This document shows, piece by piece, positions 6,308 through 9,786 of a stretch of 9,786 bases of DNA; position 1 is the first letter of the stretch, and the number at the start of each line of letters is the position of its first letter. The stretch comes from Candidatus Aminicenantota bacterium (lineage in GTDB: Bacteria > Acidobacteriota > Aminicenantia > Aminicenantales > JAFGAV01). Location: assembly GCA_016867615.1 (NCBI GenBank), contig VGJG01000036.1, positions 1-9,786 of the forward strand, written 5' to 3'. A model generated the notes under the pieces. That model was not told the origin of the DNA, ran no database searches, and was given only the letters and a program-made list of their open reading frames with translations. The position numbers were made by a program, and so were the translations under genes.

Positions 6308-7620
6308 CCCTCTCCCGCCCCGGGGCCCTTTTTCACGAGCTTGACCATGATCCTGACCCCGACCGCGGCGATCAGGGAGTAGACGAGAATGAACAGGATC
6401 AGGGTGGCGAGGATCTGCCCCGCGGGAACCACCGGGGAAGCGGCGTCCGCCGTGCGCAGGACCTTGTACACCGCCCAGGGCTGGCGCCCGACCTCGGCCG
6501 CGATCCAGCCCGCGGTGTTGGCCAGGTAGGGCAGGGGCACGGCGATGAGGAGCATTTTAAGGAAGAGCCTGGAATCGAGCACCCGTTTCTTCAGGAAGAG
6601 GAGCAGCCCCCAGCCGGCCAGGCCGATGAAGGCCAGTCCGAGAAGGATCATCAGATGATAGGACAGGAAGGGCAGCACGACGGGCGGCCTCTCGTCGGGC
6701 GGGAAGGCGTTGAGCCCTTTGACCTCGGCCCCCGCGTCGAAATGAATGAGCCAGCTCAGCATCCCCGGCACCGCCAGCTGGAAGCGGATTTTTTGCGCTT
6801 TTACGTCGGGGATGCCGAACACGGTGAAGGGCGCGCCGGTTTGCGTCTCCCATAGGCCCTCGAAGGCGGCCATCTTTTCCGGCTGGGTGCGGGCCACCTG
6901 GACGGAATGGGCGTGCCCCAGCCCGAGCTGAAGCAGGGAGGCGGCGATGAAGACCGCCAGGGCCGTGCGGAGCAGCGGGGCGACGGCCGGGGCGTCCTTC
7001 TTTTTCAGGATGAGCCAGGCGGCCGCGGCCGCGGCGAGCAGCGAGCCCGTGACCCAGCCTGCGGCGATCGTGTGGAGGAAACGGATCATGGTCGAGGGGT
7101 TGAAGGCCGCGGCGAAAAAGTCCGTCAGGACCGCCCGGCCGCCCTCCATCCGGAACCCGGCGGGAGTCTGCATCCAGGAGTTGGCGATCAGGATCCAGAA
7201 CCCGGAGAGGTGGCTGCCGATGAAGACGAAGAGGGCCGCCAGCCAGTAAACGCCCCGCGAGACGCGGCGGCGGCCGAAGACCAGGACGGCGAGGAAGATC
7301 GACTCCAGGAAGAAGGCGAATATCCCCTCGGCGGCCAGGGGGGCGCCGAAGACGTCGCCCACCATCCGGGAGTAGTTCGACCAGTTGTTGCCGAAGGCGA
7401 ATTCCAGGGTGATGCCCGTGGCCACGCCCATGACGAACACCACGGCCAGGATCTTGATCAGGAACGAGGAGAGCGTTTTGTAGCGCTCCTGGCCCGTCCT
7501 CAGGTGGAAGGATTCCAGGATGAGGATGACCAGGGTCAGGCCGAGCGTCGTGGGGGGGAAGAGGAAATGGAACCCGGCCGTGAAGCCGAATTGAAGGCGG
7601 GCCAGGAAGACGGGGTCCAT
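6304..7620 (-). CDS. cydA: Cytochrome bd quinol oxidase subunit I
   Basis: The product is 438 residues starting at 7620, seven bases after AAGGAG (7633-7628). Expected ligands are visible: His18 in FTAGFHFLFPP for the high-spin haem b, and His183 in IRFLHTIAAGW with Met324 in YHLMILLG for haem b558. Glu98 and Glu106 of the EGIFAFFLES motif lie on the proton path. In the quinol loop, Lys249 and Glu254 match the conserved pair of PEKMAAFEGLWET, and GRQPW lies at 378-382. At 438 residues, against about 520 in E. coli, the Q-loop is of the short type (cyanide-insensitive/bd-S lineage). It is the first gene of a probable operon with cydB and the kinase-like gene. Confidence 0.97.
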   Translation of the reverse strand: MDPVFLARLQFGFTAGFHFLFPPTTLGLTLVILILESFHLRTGQERYKTLSSFLIKILAVVFVMGVATGITLEFAFGNNWSNYSRMVGDVFGAPLAAEGIFAFFLESIFLAVLVFGRRRVSRGVYWLAALFVFIGSHLSGFWILIANSWMQTPAGFRMEGGRAVLTDFFAAAFNPSTMIRFLHTIAAGWVTGSLLAAAAAAWLILKKKDAPAVAPLLRTALAVFIAASLLQLGLGHAHSVQVARTQPEKMAAFEGLWETQTGAPFTVFGIPDVKAQKIRFQLAVPGMLSWLIHFDAGAEVKGLNAFPPDERPPVVLPFLSYHLMILLGLAFIGLAGWGLLLFLKKRVLDSRLFLKMLLIAVPLPYLANTAGWIAAEVGRQPWAVYKVLRTADAASPVVPAGQILATLILFILVYSLIAAVGVRIMVKLVKKGPGAGEG

Positions 7621-7646
7621 GCCGGTTCTCCTTCTAAGCGTTGCCT

Positions 7647-7675
7647 ATTTTATGCGCTCGGCGCGGGAATGGCAA
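7647..7675 (-). promoter_or_regulatory. Strong sigma-70-type promoter of the cyd operon
   Basis: On the minus strand TTGCCA (7675-7670, five of six) and TAAAAT (7652-7647, five of six) are separated by exactly 17 bases. Transcription would start near 7640 with a leader of about 20 bases containing AAGGAG. The -35 element sits one base from the left edge of repeat copy A, so anything upstream that regulates the operon would lie inside the repeat. I see no clear FNR or ArcA site. Confidence 0.78.
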
Positions 7676-7694
7676 GCGAAACCCGTCGCTTCGC

Positions 7695-7721
7695 GGCTGA
7701 ACCGCTCATGGCGGCTCAGCC
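7695..7721 (+). other. Conserved hairpin in the left arm of the repeat
   Basis: GGCTGAACCGC and GCGGCTCAGCC pair with a single A-C mismatch around a loop of five bases. In copy C (from about 9461) the right arm reads TCAGTC rather than TCAGCC, which keeps pairing as a G-U. The fold therefore survives sequence change, suggesting it matters as RNA or single-stranded DNA. Confidence 0.55.
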
Positions 7722-7942
7722 CTCCCTCCCGGCCTGAAAGCTGTCGTGACTTCCGCTTGGGATAATGCTCCAGACAAAAATTATTGGAGCCTGGGTGTGT
7801 TTTTGGAGTGCGGCGGCACGACGCCTCTTTGGCTATCGGCGGCGCCCGGCCGCTTTGGAGTGCGGTCGCATGAGACCGCTTTGGATTTCGGCGGCACGCC
7901 GCCGCCGCTTTGGCTTTTGGCGGCCCCTGGCCGCTTTGGAGT

Positions 7943-7966
7943 GCGGTCGCATGAGACCGCTTTTTT
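7943..7966 (+). terminator. T6-tailed hairpin in repeat copy A
   Basis: GCGGTC, loop GCATGA, GACCGC and TTTTTT form a plus-strand intrinsic-terminator-like structure, identical in all three repeat copies. Here it would shield the SPFH promoter from transcripts arising further left. Confidence 0.55.
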
Positions 7967-8050
7967 GACGGCGGCACGACGCCGTCCCCAGGAATGCGGC
8001 ATTGGCGGGCGGGCCGGGCGGGAGGCCCTCGCCGCCCCCGTCCCTTGCGC

Positions 8051-8082
8051 TTATAAACTGAGAAGTCATATTGTCGTATAAT
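8051..8082 (+). promoter_or_regulatory. Promoter of the SPFH gene
   Basis: A perfect TATAAT lies at 8077-8082 in an AT-rich patch directly right of repeat copy A. The -35 region is weak: candidates such as TAAACT (8054-8059) match poorly. Transcription would start near 8089, leaving a leader of about 80 bases in which AAAGC (8095-8099) and GCTTT (8115-8119) could pair. Confidence 0.55.
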
Positions 8083-8168
8083 CATTAAACGCTCAAAGCT
8101 CGGCCGTCAGGGCTGCTTTCTTGAAAGGAGTCATGAGCCGGGAAAGAAGCGGGATAAGGGAGGACGTC

Positions 8169-9038
8169 ATGCTTGACACGAATTGGACGATCATCATCGC
8201 CGTAGTCGTCGTCATCCTGTTCTTCAGCGGCATCCGCATCATCCGCCCCACGCACCGGGGCTTGATCGAGAGGCTGGGGAAGTACAGGCGCTTCGGCCGC
8301 GCCGGGTTCCACTGGATCATCCCCGTCATCGACAAGATGTACCGGGTGAACATCACCGAGGTCATGGTCGACGCCCAGCCCCAGGAGATCATCACCAACG
8401 ACAACCTCAACGCCCGGGTCGACGCCCAGGTGTATTTCAAGGTCAAGCCCGACGAGGAGAGCGTCAAAAGCTCCCAGTACAACGTCTTCAACTACCAGTG
8501 GCAGATCGTCAACCTGGCCCGGACGACGCTGCGCAACATCATCGGCACCCTGACCCTCAAGTCGGCCAACTCCGAGCGGGGCAAGATCAACAGTGAGCTG
8601 CAGAAGACGCTCCGGGAAGAGACCGGCAGCTGGGGCATCGAGATCGTCCGCACCGAGCTCAAGGAGATCGACCCGCCCAAGGACGTCCAGGAGACGATGA
8701 ACAAGGTCGTCAAAGCCGAGAACGAGAAGATCGCCGCCGTGGATTTCGCCACGGCCACCGAGACCATGGCCGACGGCGCGCGCCGGGCTGAGATCAAAAA
8801 GGCCGAGGGCGTGCGGCAGGGCCGCATCCTCGAGGCCGAGGGCGAGGCTCAGGCCATCAAGCTGGTCAACGAGGCCGCCCAGCTGTATTTCGTGGGCAAC
8901 GCCCAGCTCCTGAAGCGGCTCGAGGTCGTGGAGAGGTCGCTCGCTCATAACTCCAAGGTCGTCGTCCCGGCCAACACCCAGCTCATCAACGTCATCGGCG
9001 AGCTGGCCGGCGGCGTCCTGCCCGTGCCGCAGAAGTAG
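8169..9038 (+). CDS. SPFH/band-7 family membrane protein (stomatin/slipin-like, QmcA-like)
   Basis: The product is 289 residues from ATG 8169, which is preceded by GGGAGG five bases upstream. An alternative ATG at 8133 has its GGAG only two bases away and would add a charged segment before the membrane anchor, so it is less likely. Residues 6-24 form a single N-terminal membrane anchor. RPTHRGLIERLGKY (26-39) begins the SPFH domain, with IITNDNLNARVDAQVYFKV (74-92), ARTTLRNIIG (117-126) and the stomatin-type WGIEIVRTELKEIDPP (155-170). A Glu/Lys/Ala-rich coiled coil (about 176-240) and a hydrophobic C-terminus follow. Such proteins form large cage-like membrane oligomers linked to lipid domains and protease control. 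No NfeD-type partner is next to it. It is flanked by direct repeats A and B/C. Confidence 0.93.
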   Translation: MLDTNWTIIIAVVVVILFFSGIRIIRPTHRGLIERLGKYRRFGRAGFHWIIPVIDKMYRVNITEVMVDAQPQEIITNDNLNARVDAQVYFKVKPDEESVKSSQYNVFNYQWQIVNLARTTLRNIIGTLTLKSANSERGKINSELQKTLREETGSWGIEIVRTELKEIDPPKDVQETMNKVVKAENEKIAAVDFATATETMADGARRAEIKKAEGVRQGRILEAEGEAQAIKLVNEAAQLYFVGNAQLLKRLEVVERSLAHNSKVVVPANTQLINVIGELAGGVLPVPQK

Positions 9039-9124
9039 CCCGGGTCCGCGGAGCCGTCTTGCGTTCCTTGTGGGGCGCGGTTCATGGATTGTTGTCGAAA
9101 ACCCCGGGCGGCGCGGCGGTCTCA

Positions 9125-9393
9125 TTTTGGAGTGCGGCGACACGACGCCTATTTGGCTTTCGGCGGCGCCCGGCCGCTTTGGAGTGCGGTCGCATGAGAC
9201 CGCTTTGGATCGCGGCGGCCCCTGGCCGCTTTGGAGTGCGGTCGCATGAGACCGCTTTTTTGACGGCGGCACGACGCCGTCCCCAGGAATGCGGCATTGG
9301 CGGGCGGGCCGGGCGGAAGGGCCTCAACGCCTCCGCGGTTCTTCACGCCGCGAAACTCCGGGTTTCTCGGGACCGGCCGAGCGATTCGCCCCC
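9125..9393 (+). repeat. Composite hairpin repeat, copy B (six modules, left arm missing)
   Basis: Modules lie at 9129-9154, 9155-9180, 9181-9206, 9207-9232, 9233-9261 and 9262-9281. They match copy A in order, except that the fourth and fifth modules of A are merged into one 26-base unit. The right arm is shared with C at least as far as GAGCGATTCGCCCCC. The left arm (CGAAACCCG to the AT-rich hairpin) is absent; unrelated sequence precedes it. Corresponding points in B and C are 393 bases apart. Confidence 0.88.
9238..9261 (+). terminator. Intrinsic terminator for the SPFH gene, supplied by repeat copy B
   Basis: The stem GCGGTC (9238-9243) and GACCGC (9250-9255), with loop GCATGA, is followed by six T (9256-9261). 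It lies 200 bases after the SPFH stop codon on the same strand, and it is the first stem in that interval with a full T tract. A weaker identical stem with only TTT lies at 9186-9206. Confidence 0.65.
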
Positions 9394-9402
9394 TCCGGGG
9401 GC
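9388..9402. repeat. Perfect GC hairpin at the right edge of copy B
   Basis: GCCCCC, TCC and GGGGGC form a six-pair stem with a three-base loop at the point where similarity to copy C can no longer be followed because the window ends. It may belong to the repeat's right terminus. Confidence 0.4.
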
Positions 9403-9442
9403 TGTGCGCGGCCGGCCGGCGAAGGAGATGCCGGAATTCCCT

Positions 9443-9786
9443 CGAAACCCGTCGCTTCGCGGCTGAACCGCTCATGGCGCCTCAGTCCTCCCTCCCGGCC
9501 TGGAAGCTGTCGTGACTTCCGCTTGGGATAATGCTCCAGACAAAAATTATTGGCGCTTGGGTGTGTTTTTGGATTTCGGCGACACGTCTCCGCCGCTTTG
9601 GCTTTAGGCGGCCCCTGGCCGCTTTGGAGTGCGGTCGCATGAGACCGCTTTTTTGACGGCGGCACGACGCCGTCCCCAGGAATGCGGCATTGGCGGGCGG
9701 GCCGGGCGGAAGGGCCTCAACGCCTCCGCGATTCTGAGCGCCGCGAATCTCCGGGTTTCTCGGGACCGGCCGAGCGATACGCCCCC
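9443..9786 (+). repeat. Composite hairpin repeat, copy C (four modules, runs off window)
   Basis: It starts at CGAAACCCGTCGC like copy A and has the same left arm with scattered changes. It then keeps only modules at 9571-9599, 9600-9625, 9626-9654 and 9655-9674, which equal the fourth to seventh of copy A. The distance from left arm to right arm is 78 bases shorter than in A, exactly three 26-base modules. The right arm matches copy B to the window end. The T6-tailed hairpin is present at 9631-9654. Confidence 0.9.

Larger units (their letters stand above)
7677..8040 (+). repeat. Composite hairpin repeat, copy A (seven modules)
   Basis: Shared sequence with copy C begins at CGAAACCCGTCGC (7677). 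The left arm has a strong hairpin (7695-7721) and an AT-rich segment with ATAAT and ATTAT arms (about 7761-7787). The core is a head-to-tail run of modules at 7805-7830, 7831-7856, 7857-7882, 7883-7911, 7912-7937, 7938-7966 and 7967-7986. Most are exactly 26 bases: GG, four spacer bases, a short hairpin, then TTT. Stems vary but stay paired, for example GCGGTC/GACCGC, GCGGCC/GGCCGC and GACGGCG/CGCCGTC. A right arm with CCCCAGGAATGCGGCATTGG follows. Open frames across it encode repetitive, unprotein-like sequence. It separates the divergent cyd and SPFH promoters. Confidence 0.9.

Noticed and set aside
5294..6382. Long plus-strand ORF (362 codons) antisense to cydB
   Set aside because: Highly charged, Gln/Glu/Gly-rich composition typical of an antisense GC-rich frame; cydB on the minus strand is unmistakable.
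7805..7986. CRISPR array
   Set aside because: The units are contiguous 26/29-base hairpins with no unique spacers of regular length, and no cas gene is present.
7746..8081. Plus- and minus-strand ORFs across the repeats (also 9059-9466, 9324-9665)
   Set aside because: The translations are low-complexity echoes of the hairpin modules with no ribosome site or domain; the DNA repeat explains them.

Overview
The window is GC-rich (clearly above 60% by eye) with a codon bias to match. The gene families and the abundant modular GC-rich hairpin repeats suggest a genome of the Candidatus Aminicenantes / Acidobacteriota type. That placement is an inference from protein style, not a database result. 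Promoters look like ordinary sigma-70 types and several genes have clear AAGGAG ribosome binding sites.

Layout, left to right. (1) 1-963, minus strand: an integral-membrane transporter resembling the TRAP large permease (DctM) group, cut by the window edge. (2) 964-1336: intergenic region with a degenerate hairpin repeat and a strong promoter. (3) 1337-2344, plus: a secreted protein with weak DUF4412-like features. (4) 2572-3183, minus: a small exported protein resembling DUF6305. (5) 3403-4320, plus: a PfkB-family sugar or nucleoside kinase, possibly made from a leaderless message. Its last codons run into an AT-rich 143-bp scrap that reads like a decayed tyrosine-recombinase N-terminal region. 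(6) 7620 down to 4428, minus: a probable three-gene operon of cydA, cydB (ATGA overlap) and, after 38 bp, an exported protein with kinase-fold motifs. (7) 8169-9038, plus: an SPFH/stomatin-like membrane protein. (8) Three direct copies of a roughly 350-390-bp composite repeat, one upstream of the SPFH gene (7677-8040) and two downstream (9125-9393, 9443-9786).

The best-understood function is respiration. CydA and CydB carry the expected haem and quinol residues of a short-Q-loop cytochrome bd oxidase, which takes electrons from quinol and reduces oxygen with high affinity. An excellent promoter and ribosome binding site drive the operon. The exported kinase-like gene that follows is probably co-transcribed, and its link to the oxidase is unknown.

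The most unusual element is the composite repeat. Its core is a run of 26- or 29-bp modules, each a short hairpin followed by TTT. Stems change between modules while keeping pairing, a GCAYGA loop recurs, and the three copies hold seven, six and four modules. The last T6-tailed module makes a good intrinsic terminator, which in the copy after the SPFH gene probably ends that transcript. I see no complete defence system, CRISPR array, tRNA or rRNA.
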